A DNA stretch of 64,000 nucleotides from Adenophora triphylla var. japonica (taxonomy: Eukaryota; Streptophyta; Magnoliopsida; Asterales; Campanulaceae), in the NCBI GenBank assembly GCA_022495995.1, contig JAFEMH010002500.1:62001-126000 (forward strand), given 5' to 3'. This document shows positions 11,020 to 21,700 of this stretch, piece after piece. The notes beneath the pieces are model-generated. The model did not search any database. It was not told where the DNA came from and worked only from the letters and a program-made list of their open reading frames with translations. The translations under genes and the position numbers were made by a program. How positions within the stretch are numbered: the first letter of the stretch is position 1; each line of letters starts with the position of its first letter.

Positions 11020-12065
11020 AGTGTTGAAACTTTTCTTTTCGAAACGGACTTCGTAAATATATTAGTAGATTATCAGTAGTGCGCAATTTCATCACCTTTA
11101 TCCTTTGATCAATTCTCAGAAAATAATACCTCAAATCTATATGCTTGGTCCTTCGTGATTAACTTGATCCTTAACTAAACATATTACACTCATACTATCT
11201 CAATATTCTATAGCCTAATCACTTATGTAGACCTAAATGTTGACCAATCCCTTTGATCAGATTCTCTCATTGGTTGCTTTCTTCAGTGTCATACACTCTG
11301 CTTCCATAGTCGAAAAAGTCATCATTGCATAGTAGCCTTCCAACTAACCCCCAAACTTCCAAAAGTACATATATTACCCGCCATCGATCTCTAACTATCA
11401 TCATCTCCAACATAATCAGAATTCGAGTAACCAGTTACCAAACATCGAGTACCTTCATGAATGAGACCAACATTAGATGTAACCTTAAGGTACCGAAAAA
11501 ATTCTCATCACAAACCTGCCAATGTTCCATACCAGAATCACTCATGAACCTACTAACAACATTAACAGCTTGTGTAAAACCAGGTCTAGTGCAGACCATG
11601 ACATACATCAAACTACCAATTATATTAGCATAAAGTACCCGAGTAATGTACTCTTTCTTCTCATTAAGTTAGATGCAAAACGCAACTGACAGATTTGTGT
11701 TCGGTGCACTCGAAGTATTTACAATCTTCGTTGTATGCATGCCAAATCTCGACAATATCTTCTAGATATAGCCCTTTAGTGACGAGAAAAGTTTCTTCCT
11801 AACCTTTTTCCCTAGAAATCTCCACACACACAATTTTCTTTGCAACATCCAAATTATTTATCTCAAATTCAACACCCAAGAGACCTTGCAACTTCTAAAT
11901 ATCATACTTCTTCTCTACCGTTATCAACATATCATCTACATAGCTGACCATATAAATGAATGAACAATGAACCATTTGCTACTTTGTTGTAGTATACAAA
12001 ACAATAATATGAACACCTGTTGTAGTCACTCCTTGTCATATATCTATCAATTTTTTTTTATGAAT
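11020..12065 (-). pseudogene. Decayed Copia RT-RNase H fragment, minus strand
   Basis: Minus-strand translation gives, in order, YVDDMLITVEKKYD (near 11950-11910), YVMVCTRPG (near 11610-11580) and a degenerate RNase H with STMEAECMTL (near 11315-11290). Many stops and shifts interrupt it. The 'MVCTRP' and 'STMEAE' motifs are hallmarks of Tork/Tnt1-like Copia elements. It is older than Copia-1, which lies directly against it on the left. No LTRs were recognised. Confidence 0.7.
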
Positions 12066-12431
12066 AATACTACTTCGTAACTCCAAATACCCGGATGTTC
12101 GGTCAGTCACCCTCACCGGCTATCAGATGGTCGACGACGAATGGTCCAAGTGGAGAGAAAAAAAAATTTGAACTTAGCATGAAAGAAGGCCAAAGAGAAA
12201 TGCCTTGAATATAGCTTGTTAATTTGAACAGTCATTTGAAATTTGATTCACTTCAATTTTGCACAAAATAATCACAAAATCTTGTTTACAAAATTTTAGG
12301 AGTAATGATTTTATTGGTGTTTTTAATTAAAGTGTAGCGGATCCACTATCGATACAATCAATAAATATCGTCAACTTATTATTTTGTGAGTAAAATTTTG
12401 TAATTTTCTTTTGTACCTCTGAGATTGCTTT

Positions 12432-12470
<39 letters not shown>

Positions 12471-13432
12471 ACTGCCTTGAGGATTGCTTCACTGGATACA
12501 CAAATTTCCTCAAGTTGCAAACATAGTTTTCCTCAATTACATTGTACCCTCCAAAAATTAATCACAAAAATGTAGGAGTAATTATGAATACATAATCATA
12601 ATAATTTCATTTTGACATCAAATAATTTTGACTAATGATTTACATAGCTAGATTAGATAAAATGGAATGTCCTGGACCTTAAACATTGCTTAAATATTTT
12701 AAAATAATAAAACAAATATTTTAATATGTTAATTTATTTTTCTATTTCTAGTGAAAAGAAATAAATAAAGTTACAATCATGTATGCAACACTAGCACATG
12801 TAACTTTTAATCATTATTCTTTTTATCATGTGTAAAAGTAAAAATGACAGAATAAATCTTTAAGGAAAAGATGATTCCAATCAATGCCGGATTTAGAGGG
12901 GGCAGTATAAAAATAATTGTATCGTACTTTACATTACATTATTAACAACTGATCGGATCGGTATTGAATCTCTCATAATTTGAGCCTGAATGTTAATGTA
13001 AAAAAGTGCGCACTACTGATAATCTACTAATATATTTCGAAACGGTATTGAATCTCTCATAATTAGAGGGGGCAGTATAAAAATAATTGTATAGTACATT
13101 AACAGTTAATGTCATCGACCAGAATTCAATCAAATCCAACCCAGCCCGAAGGCATACAAACTGAAACTCGATTCAGATTCAATCTGATCCGAATTTTATT
13201 AAAAGTGCATTTTTTTTAACACCCAAAATTGTTTGAAATAAGGGTCCCACTAGCTAAAATTTTAATTTTATTAATATTCGTTGATATGATCTTATGCCAC
13301 ATTAAATTATTTTCACATGTGATCTAAGAGTCCCACTAACTAAATAAGGGTAGTGAAAGCGGTCTGATTATATAGCAATCGCACAAGATTAACTGAGATA
13401 TAAAATCATTGAAGGTGCAAAATATTTGAAAT
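12066..13432. other. Non-coding AT-rich spacer
   Basis: No gene was recognised. It contains a T-homopolymer at about 12430-12467 and a patchwork of duplicated segments at 12890-13100, listed separately. Confidence 0.6.
12890..13100. repeat. Patchwork duplication / filler DNA
   Basis: agagggggcagtataaaaat occurs at about 12894 and again near 13063. cggtattgaatctctcataa occurs near 12958 and 13043. Between them, agtgcgcactactgataatc... through atatttcgaaacgg (about 13006-13044) is a reverse complement of 11047-11095 in the decayed Copia fragment. Such stitched copies are typical of double-strand-break repair with template switching. Confidence 0.75.
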
Positions 13433-14066
13433 GCATATTTTTTTCCGTCCCATTACAACATTATCAGTTACTGTTTGTAAAAGAATTAAAAAAAAAAAAG
13501 TAATATAACAGGTGTTGTTAGTATGAAAAGTGATTTAGAAGAGAGAAATTGAGATAAAAAATAATAATTGAATTGTTATTGTTAGTATAACACGAGAGTC
13601 CCATAATAAAAAACTAATAAAATATTTTCCTTTTAAAATTTTAGAAAATGTGTTACAGTGGCCAAAATCTCAGGAAAAACGTGGCACTTAGGAAAAACGT
13701 GTTTTGTTTTTCCCGTCAAGGTCAGTGTCAGTTTAACAAAGTGTCAGTGCATGTGTAACAAAGTGCCAGTGTAACAAAGTGTCGGTGTATGTAAAACAAA
13801 TGCCAGTGCATGTATAACAAAGTGCCAGTGCCAGTTTACCAAAATGCCAGTGTAAAAAAGTGTCAGTGCACACTTTTTTTACACCGGCACTTTGTCATTG
13901 TAAAAAAGTGTCAGTGCCAGTTTAACAAAGTGTCAGTGTAAAAAAGTGCCAACGTTAGTGTTATGAAGTGCCAGTGTAAAACACGTTTTTCCTAAGCTTA
14001 GAAAAAAATGCGTTTTTCGTAAGACTAACTCGTTACAGTGGGAGTGGGACGGAAAAAATATATTAA
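13433..14066. repeat. Fold-back (MITE-like) element with internal minisatellite
   Basis: The outer arms share atatttttttccgtccca (near 13436) and, in reverse, tgggacggaaaaaatat (near 14044). An inner inverted repeat has cttaggaaaaacgtgtttt on the left (near 13691) and its complement near 13978. The centre (13720-13980) holds degenerate repeats of about 20 bp of gtgtaacaaagtgccagt in both orientations. No coding capacity was seen. It could be a Mutator- or hAT-type MITE; the target duplication was not resolved. Confidence 0.6.
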
Positions 14067-14376
14067 TTTAATATAAATCATTATAATTAAAATGAAATAA
14101 AAATAATATTTTAATAAAAACTGTTATACAATAATTCAAATGTTCAACTATTGCGTCTAAATAATTTTGTGATGGTAGTGGGTCACAATTTCTCCTCGAG
14201 CTTTGAAAATGATGCAATTTTACCTTTGCAATTAACATTAACAAAACTCAATCAGTTAGTTTGGCTTGGCCCCCTCAAATATTTATGTGACAATTTTACC
14301 CTTAACTTTTCTAGAAGTACGTCAAAATTTGGCTTTAAACTTCTTCACAATGCTCTTACTTTAATCCAACTTTTCC

Positions 14377-14379
<3 letters not shown>

Positions 14380-14411
<32 letters not shown>
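14380..14411. repeat. (AAT)n microsatellite
   Basis: About ten tandem AAT units followed by aaaaag. No function is implied. Confidence 0.95.
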
Positions 14412-14415
<4 letters not shown>

Positions 14416-15240
14416 GAAACTAGAATCTTAGCATAAGCTTTTAAGAGTATTTTAATTTTACTTGACCAACATAACTAATTACTCTCTCCATTTAGTAACA
14501 TATACTATTGCATTTTTTTTAAAATTGTGTTTTATTTGTTTTTATATTGCTTATACATTTACAAATAACCCTACAATTATTTTCTTTTTTAGTTTTTTAC
14601 AATCATTATATTTATTTTTAAACGATAAAAATATAATATTATTATGGAAAGAAAAAATCTAATAGTAGTATTTATTATGGAAGGTAAAGAGAAGCGGTGG
14701 CGAGGCTAGGTGAGAGGCATGAGGGTCATCCGAACCTTTTCAGTTTTGGACTGTGTCAATTTTAACATTTTTAAAATTTTTAAAATTAAATTTTACTCTT
14801 TAAATTAATAGATTTATACGTTTTTATCCCATTAATTTTTAAAAATTATTGCTCTAAATTAATATTTTAATCCCTTATATATTAAATTTGGATATATTAA
14901 TTATAAGCCAAAATCTTGTAAAAAACTAGTTTTTTCTTAACATAAGAAAAAAACTAGTTTTAAAGCACTAAGTCTTACTAATAAGAGTGATGAACAATTA
15001 TGAAAACTAGTTTTTTTATAAAATTTTGAAAAAAACTAGTTTTTCACTAGAGTTACTCTAATTATAATAATTATTCCCGAATAACCTTGACCCTTTTAAA
15101 AAAATTCTGGCTTCGCTACCGAAGAGAAGTGCCCTATTTAGGGAGTGGAGCACAGTTTGCTCTCTTTTCCTTTCTGTAATGTGAAAACCAGACAAATTTC
15201 AATGCATTTTCACACTGAACTCCATACTACATTAAGGTTT
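14412..15240. other. AT-rich intergenic sequence upstream of the phylloplanin-like gene
   Basis: No gene was recognised. Four palindromic aaaactagtttt copies lie at 14920-15044 (listed separately); the rest is plain AT-rich sequence. Confidence 0.6.
14920..15044. repeat. Four AAAACTAGTTTT palindromes
   Basis: Copies are centred near 14928, 14953, 15010 and 15037, each with A-runs before CTAG and T-runs after. They lie ~215-340 bp upstream of the TATA box of the phylloplanin-like gene. They could be a regulatory cluster or remains of a small fold-back element. Confidence 0.7.
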
Positions 15241-15254
15241 TTCACTTCGCTCTT

Positions 15255-15268
15255 GCCTATAAATTTGG
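15255..15268 (+). promoter_or_regulatory. TATA box of the phylloplanin-like gene
   Basis: gcctataaatttgg is a good TATA consensus ~90 bp upstream of the ATG at 15347. That spacing suits a short 5' UTR. Confidence 0.65.
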
Positions 15269-15346
15269 CAACAAAGAAGAACACTCTACCAAGCCATGTA
15301 TAATTTGTAATAAGCAATAAATTAGCTTTTACAAACACTACTAAAC

Positions 15347-15989
15347 ATGGCTTGGATTAGGTCTTCAATCATGTTTATTACTCTCTTGGTTACTGTAATT
15401 TCAATGTCTCGAGTTCAAGCTCGTGAGAATATTAATGGCGGAAATATTACCCAAAACAACGAGAATATAGACGGGCTCTTTGAGTCCATCACAAACATCA
15501 CCGGCAACGTTCTCTGCCTCTTCCACCATCACAATCGCAGCATCGCTCCAGCCAATGGTCCAGTACATGCTAGTACAAATGGGACCGCGCCTCCCTTCTC
15601 TAGTAAGTAAATTTTCATTGTTTTTATGATCTGTACTTTCTCTGGAGCTGTTCCAGAGAAAGACAGACACTGACTTTGATTTTGATGGTCAACTTGATAC
15701 AGATGCGGTGGTGGAGTTGAAATGTGGAGCGAATCTTACGCTTTCTACAGCGATAACGAACATTGAAGGATTATTTACTATGATGATTAATCCACTTCAA
15801 GCTATTCTCTCTACTATCCTGTCGGACTGCACTTTAACTGTCGCGACACCTCTCACCACCTGCAACCCCAATGCTCCATCTGCTGGCCATCTCTCTTCTC
15901 CCTTGCAATTCATCGAGCATATCATTAGGGGGCTTCTGAAAATTGCTATCGTTATTCCTGTGGGATTCGACGTTCGTGTTGGCGGATAA
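15347..15989 (+). CDS. Phylloplanin-like secreted protein, two exons
   Basis: Seen: exon 1 15347-15602, intron 15603-15702 (GTAAGT...ACAG), exon 2 15703-15989 ending TAA. The join keeps frame (phase 1) and gives about 180 residues. Residues 1-25 form a signal peptide (MAWIRSSIMFITLLVTVISM, then SRVQA). Residues 26-85 are Asn-rich with N-glycosylation-type NIT/NLT sites and a short His run. The C-terminal half has the family pattern: VELKCGANLT, then INPLQAILSTILSDC, then VATPLTTCNP and a hydrophobic tail ending in a GF motif. Known: phylloplanins are small secreted leaf-surface proteins, made in glandular trichomes in tobacco, that inhibit oomycete and fungal spores. Cysteines and PL..L.S.L..C spacing fit that family. 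A TATA box precedes it and no breaks were seen, so it is probably functional. It is the only convincing host gene here. ATG 15347 is chosen because it opens the signal peptide. Confidence 0.85.
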
Positions 15990-16355
15990 ATTTGCTTTAT
16001 CTTTCCCGAAAGATTACCGATGAATGGGTTTGTATGCATTTCTGATATGAAGATATGTAATTGTGTGTGTTTTGTTGTTGGTTTTTGAATTTTATGAGTG
16101 AGAATAAGATAAGTTAGGCATTCCCTTCTTAATGCTTGTTGTGCTTTTAATTGAGTTTTCTTGCACAATGAATTTGGATTGAAATTTGAAAGCTTAATTA
16201 GTTCTTTCTCTTACTCTTTTCTTGTGACGTTTTAGATTTATTTTTTATTTTTTAATTCAATTTTGTTTTTGTAATAATGAATTCAACGTGTTGGTCATTT
16301 CATATGCATCTATCAGACCCAGAAATAAAAAAATATTGAGTGAAACTGTAATAAA

Positions 16356-16611
16356 TACTTCCTCCGCCCCACATCAATTGATACTTATTTCCTTTTTGGT
16401 CCGTTCCCCACCAATTGATACTGTCCAAAATGGAAGGGAATCTTTACTATTTTCCCCACTTATTCTCTCTCCTAACTATTCCTCCCACTCATTCTCTCTC
16501 CTATTTAATTTTTCATACTCACAACATTTTCTTCCACTTTTTCTCTCTCTTACTTTTTCTTAATATGTGTGTCTAAAATTTTGGTATCATTGGTATGAGA
16601 CGGAGGGAGTA
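16356..16611. mobile_element. Stowaway-like MITE 2
   Basis: Terminal inverted repeats are TACTTCCTCCGCCCCACATC at the left and ...GAGACGGAGGGAGTA at the right, with TA at both ends. The interior (ttattctctctcctaactattc...) is shared with MITE 1 in reverse. It lies ~370 bp downstream of the phylloplanin-like stop codon. Confidence 0.87.
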
Positions 16612-17232
16612 TGTATTATCATTTAATCAGAATGTGAGACTTGTAAAAAGGTTAAAATTTAAGTACAACAAGTGGATATATTTTGATTGCATAACTGGAA
16701 CTGCTCCTCTGCAATTGGCTTCTCCATTCCTGCGATATAAAAATCAGATAACAAAATATAAAAGACGCTCAACAGAATGAAAACTATGTTTAGTGTTACG
16801 TAAAAACACTTTCCTGTACTACTAAATGAAATGAAAGCAAATTGAAAAGGTTTTAAATAATTGAAACATAATTTATGTTATAATAATTTAGTTAAAAATT
16901 ATCATAAAATTACATAGGGTTGAAAATATTTCAAATTATACTGCGCAACTTCTATATTTTGTTGTCTAATTTTAATTTTGCAGCAGCGAAGGACCCAAAA
17001 AAAAAAAAAAAAAAAAAAGCAAAAAAAAGGCGGAGAAACTGTTCGAAACCCATCATGTTAGTTTATAGAGGTTATTTTACCAACAAAAGTAAGTATTCCA
17101 AAAGGAAGAACAAGTGGGAATCTTAAAAGAATAAAAAAAAAGGAAATCCAAGTACTCAACTGGGAATCTATGGGCCAAGGGGAACGAGTGATTAGCCTAG
17201 AATACATTATACATCCGGCGTGTACAAAATAT
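16612..17232. other. Intergenic sequence without recognised features
   Basis: AT-rich with an A-homopolymer at about 16998-17018. Small open frames (for example 16595-16780) have no recognisable domains or promoter. Confidence 0.6.
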
Positions 17233-17469
17233 TACTCCCTCCGTCCCAAAATGTTTGTCTTATTTGATTTTTTTGTTAAACTTTGACCACAAATATATGA
17301 CAATTTAATTATGTTCATGAAATTCTAAAAATTTCTATTGATTCACCATTAATAATAGTATCAACAACAACTTTTAGAATTTCATGAACATGATTAATCT
17401 CTCATAAATTTGTGATTAAAGTTCAACAAAAAAATCAAATGAGACAAACATTTTGGAACGGAGGGAGTA
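17233..17469. mobile_element. Stowaway-like MITE 3 (237 bp)
   Basis: Long terminal inverted repeats: TACTCCCTCCGTCCCAAAAT on the left and its near-complement ending GGAACGGAGGGAGTA on the right. The pairing extends inward (tttgtc...gacaaa, ttcatgaaattctaaaa...ttttagaatttcatgaa), so almost the whole element can form a hairpin. It is a different subfamily from MITEs 1 and 2. Confidence 0.9.
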
Positions 17470-17639
17470 ATAAAATTTGCTAACAAATCTAATTTGTAAT
17501 GAAATTATTGTTTTAGACAAATTTCAACAAGTAAATTTATATTGATAAATTTTGGGCACAAATGAAATATAATTTCTCTATCAAGATGAACACTTTATGT
17601 AACGAGGAAAGCCCTTGAACAATGATTCTCCAGCATAAA

Positions 17640-17992
17640 AACCTCGAGAGGTTTTAGGAAAAACCCACATCAATCAAAAAAAGATTGTATTGATTATTAG
17701 AGTACAGAGTTATGACGTATTAAGAGAGTAACTAGAATGCATGTCCTTACAGTCATACAGTGATGTCCCTAATGCTAGAGAATAGAAAATAAATACTTTG
17801 GGGCATAAAAGCCTTAGCTTATTTGTATTGATACTAGAGTATATATATATACAAGGATACATGAATCTTATTCCTACTCATATTGTATTTAACACTATTA
17901 GGAAACTAAATACTCTAAACATAATTAAGAAACTAGATATACAAGGGAATAAGGAAACTAGATATTACAAAGGAATTAGAAAATATCTTGAC
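17640..17992 (-). mobile_element. 3' LTR remnant of Copia-2
   Basis: Immediately downstream (minus strand) of the RNase H end lies non-coding sequence with a TATA-rich core (ctagagtatatatatatac on the complement, near 17835) ending around aaaacctcgaggtttt. No polypurine tract or clean TG start is visible at the coding/LTR junction, so a small deletion there is likely. Boundaries are approximate. Confidence 0.45.
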
Positions 17993-19446
17993 CATTAATA
18001 CTTGAAACCGTGCCCGAAGAAGTGGCGTTGTGAGGATGTCTGCTAGTTGATCATTACTAGAGATGAAGGAAACACGTAGTTTGTTGTTTTGAACAAGCTC
18101 ACGCACAAAATGATAATCAAGACCACAGTGTTTCATATGAGAATGAAACCGTGGATTAGCTGCAACATAAGTAGCACCTAAGTTGTCACAATAAATCACC
18201 GGAGATGACACTTGTGGACAAGCGAGCTCATGAAGAAGATTTTGGAGCCAAAGAAATTCCACAGTGGTGGCAGCCACAGCCTTATATTCTGCTTCTGTGG
18301 ATGATCGGGCTAGCGTTCTCTGTTTCCGAGCACTCCAAAAGATAGCATTTCTGCCCAAGTAAACAATGTAACCGGTGGTGGAGATATATGAGTCAGTATC
18401 ACCCGCCCAATCAGCATCTGTAAAAGCATGAAGTGTGAGGGGGAAATCTCTGCGAATGAGAAGACCATGTAAGGCTGTCCCAACTAGATATCGGAGCACA
18501 CGTTTGAGAGCCAACCAATGATCCTCTGTAGGCTTGTGCATGAATTGAGAGAGTCGATTGATGGCGAAGGAAACATCAAGCCATGTCAAGGACAAATACT
18601 GCAGGCTACCGACAAGAGCCCGAAACTCAGAAGGATCTGCCAAGGGAGTTCCCCGGTGAGCCGAGAGGGGAGGTTGAGGAGCCATGGGTGTAGGAACCGG
18701 TTTAGCCTCCAACATGTTCGCACGAGCTAGTAAATCAGTAATGTATTTATGTTGACTGAGTAAGATACCTTGGGCGTGTGGCAGAACTTCTACTCCAAGA
18801 AAGTATGACGGAGCCCCAAGATCCTTAAGTGAAAACCGTGATGAAAACTGTGTAATGAAAGAGGATAACATGTCATGGTGGGGCCTAGTGATGATGATAT
18901 CATCAACGTAGACCAAGAGATAAATGACACCACGAGGATGATGCAAGGTGAATAGAGAGGAGTCCGAGATACTGTTCTTGAACCCAAGTTGGAGTAGATA
19001 TGATCCAAGCTCATTGTACCATGCCCGAGGAGCTTGTTTCAACCCATAGATAGCTTTACGTAGCTTGAAAACATATGATGGATTGGCCGGATAAAGAAAG
19101 CCAGGTGGTTGACTCATGAATACGTCTTTGGTAAGAGTGCCTTGAAGAAAGGCATTATTGATGTCAATCTGGCGGAGAGGCCATCCCTGAATAGTGGCAA
19201 GAGTGAGAATAGTACGTACCGTAGCGGGTTTGACAACCGGACTAAATGTTTCAGAATAATCAATACTCGGGCGTTGATGAAATCCTTTGGCAACAAGACG
19301 TGCTTTATGTCTTTCGATGGATCCATCAGGGTTGTACTTGGTTCGATAAATCCACTTGCAACCAACAAGATTCTGAGAAGGAGAGGGAGGTACCAGATCC
19401 CATGTGTTGTTATGTAAGAGAGCATCAAACTCTTTTTGCATGGCAT
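17933..19446 (-). pseudogene. Copia-2 reverse transcriptase-RNase H (3' piece of split element)
   Basis: An open frame of about 500 codons covers RT and RNase H. RT motifs are [47 protein letters not shown] and the intact catalytic YVDDIIIT. RNase H shows HAFTDADWAGDTDS and STEAEYKAVA, ending DQLADILTTPLLRARF. The family resembles the Ale/Retrofit lineage. The frame is cut at 19446/19447 by Copia-3. The same frame resumes in phase at 43465 across one copy of the GGCAT target duplication, showing that the two pieces are one element. The last ~25 residues are atypical, suggesting a lost polypurine/LTR junction. Confidence 0.88.
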
Positions 19447-20095
19447 TGTTGGTGTAGTACCCTAGACGTTTAGTTATGTTTAAACTTGAACCGTTATGTA
19501 TCATCTTTATCATTTATTATAGAGCATGTTTATTTTGTTCATTATATGTTTGCATGTTTATTATATTGAACTGAGTCCCTAGTTGTTGAGAATAACTAGT
19601 ATAAGTTGGTAATGGATAATCATGGAGATGATTATATGCATGGAGATGCACATTACACTTATGGATACTTGCTAGAGAACAAGTATTGGACATGACCTAC
19701 TTATGAGATTTATGACATGGTCTATTGTCATGATTAAATCTCATGATAGTCGTGTCATTGAATCCTTTGAACCTGAGATTATCATCGTCTTCCACATGAT
19801 GAACATTGTGTTTGATATAGTCTAACACTATATTTAATCGAATAGCAATAAGGGCTATGTTGGCACGATTGGATTCTTGTAGGGAAGAATGATAAGTCAA
19901 GATGGGATTTGTTCCTCTCATTGAAAGAGATGTTTGCTTGGGCCCCTTGATGTCACACTCAAATGATTTGATAGAGATCAAATGCATTTGGATTAGCAAC
20001 ATATTCGAAATCGAGAAAGTATTGAACATGTGAGTTGACATAGACCATGACTCATGTTCAATTTGACATCGTGGACAAAGGGATTGTGACATTTG
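19447..20095 (+). mobile_element. 5' LTR of Copia-3, left part
   Basis: It starts TGTTGGTGTAG just after the target duplication GGCAT (19442-19446). It is cut at 20095 by Copia-4, whose duplication ATTTG is 20091-20095, and continues at 26376. The uninterrupted join gattgtgacattt...attatcaaggaatc is visible in the 3' LTR near 42465-42490. Confidence 0.85.
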
Positions 20096-20950
20096 TGCTG
20101 GACTTTGGTAGGCTTCTCAAGAACTTAACAGAAATCTTAACAGAAAATGTAACGGAGATTGGAGAATAAGAGACAAGTCGAGTCTTGTATTAAATACAAT
20201 CTCCGTAAGAAGTTATTGCCCCGCACAGGTGCTTACGGTTTAAATGGCAATCTTCTAGTAAGATAAAACGACTTTACTATTAGTTATAAGGAGCACTCCA
20301 ATATAACTAATCTAACGAACAAATGATTGTTTAGAACTTTGGACTTGAAAGGAAGTATGCAACAATATGCCAATGATTTGGGTATGTTAATCTATCTTAC
20401 TAGAGGGTAGGAATGCTCAAATGACTGTGTGTATATACTGAAATTTGGAGGGGAAGTATATAAAGAGAGTTAAGGGGTTTGTGTCTTTTCCCTTGAAAGG
20501 ACACAACTTTCTGTTTGAATTGGCACCTGTTCAGGATCTGCTCGGCCGAGTCAAGGGACTCGCTCGGCCGAGCACCAAGCTGCACGACCGAGTCAATAGA
20601 CTTTCACGGCCGTGTAATTCACACTGCTCGGCCGAGCACACATATGCCTCGCCCGAGCAAACTTGTCCAGACACTTTGGCCAAATTCTGTGCTCTGCTCG
20701 GCCGAGTCAAGGACTCTGCTCGGCCGAGCACTTCAAAACACCCTTTAACTAACTTTCGTTAAGTTACAAAACTTTGTCATTAATTTCTCATTCACCCGGA
20801 AATGGTTTTTGAGACATTAAATGAGTTATATAATCTACAACAAATGTAGATTACCATTTGTAACTAGTTTCGTTAACAATTAACGAACTTTCGTTAGAAA
20901 CCTAGGTCAACGTTAAGTCAAACTTAACTTTCCGTTACCCATTTCCAACA
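20096..20950 (-). mobile_element. 3' LTR of Copia-4
   Basis: Near-identical to 25517-26370. On the minus strand U3 runs from 20950 down to a TATA-like box near 20457-20466. The palindrome cluster at 20540-20729 lies in U3 just upstream of that box. Confidence 0.9.
20540..20729. repeat. GCTCGGCCGAGC palindrome array in Copia-4 3' LTR
   Basis: Copies of GCTCGGCCGAG(C) start at 20540, 20562, 20626, 20696 and 20718, with related CACGGCCGTG at 20605 and GCCCGAGC near 20651. The same array lies in the other LTR at about 25960-26149. It is ~75-270 bp upstream of the minus-strand TATA-like box. Confidence 0.85.
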
Positions 20951-21490
20951 ATCCCCCACATGAATGACAATTAATGCATGAATGCCATTTCGTCCAAAGT
21001 TCCGGCGAACTATTATTACATCGGGATAGATAGCTTGTGGCCTTGAATCCTCCCTAGTGAAATATTATCGGATATACTAGCCATTTGGTAGCGAGTCGCT
21101 TTGAACCAGTGACTGTAGGATGTATACCAAGACAATAATACTCACATAATAACAGCTCTAACAATTGTTGTTCTCACGTTTTGTCCATTTCGCCCCTGGA
21201 CCGTATCTTATTCATAAGCGTTTATTTAGAGGCGGCCTAGTTACCTCTCGCTTATATAGGTGATTCTCACTATAAGGAGTATCATGCACTACTCCACCCG
21301 TAGGTATATAAATCATTAAAAGTTTTCTCAACTTTTCCTTACCACTGCTGCATGTGCTTGTACTTGGATGTTCTAGGAATGAGTATTCAACATCTCCAGG
21401 TTAATAAACCGAGTTGTTATTTCCAAGTAACTCTACTAGAACTTATAACTTGGTTGTCTCATTGAACCAAGAGCCTGGGATCTCCATTTC
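20951..21490 (-). other. Copia-4 3' untranslated region and polypurine tract
   Basis: About 540 bp between the pol stop and the 3' LTR, without coding sequence. The polypurine tract (minus-strand GTGGGGGAT) abuts the LTR at 20951-20959. Confidence 0.6.
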
Positions 21491-21668
21491 TCAAGGTTGA
21501 GTGTCCGCTATAAGTCCTTTTGTTGTGGGTTTTAGACCCATTCCCCATAATAATTTATACAGTTGATCTCGATTTATACCTTTGCTAAATGGATCCGCTA
21601 AGTTATCACATGATTTCACATAATCAATAGTGATAATGCCATTCTTGATCAACTGTCTAATGGTATTG

Positions 21669-21700
<32 letters not shown>

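Noticed and set aside
14151..14423. 90-codon frame ending in poly-isoleucine
   Set aside because: Runs into the (AAT)n microsatellite; AT-rich chance frame without promoter or domain.
20445..20762. Short overlapping frames on both strands
   Set aside because: They lie inside the Copia-4 LTR palindrome array, and a near-identical set recurs in the other LTR.
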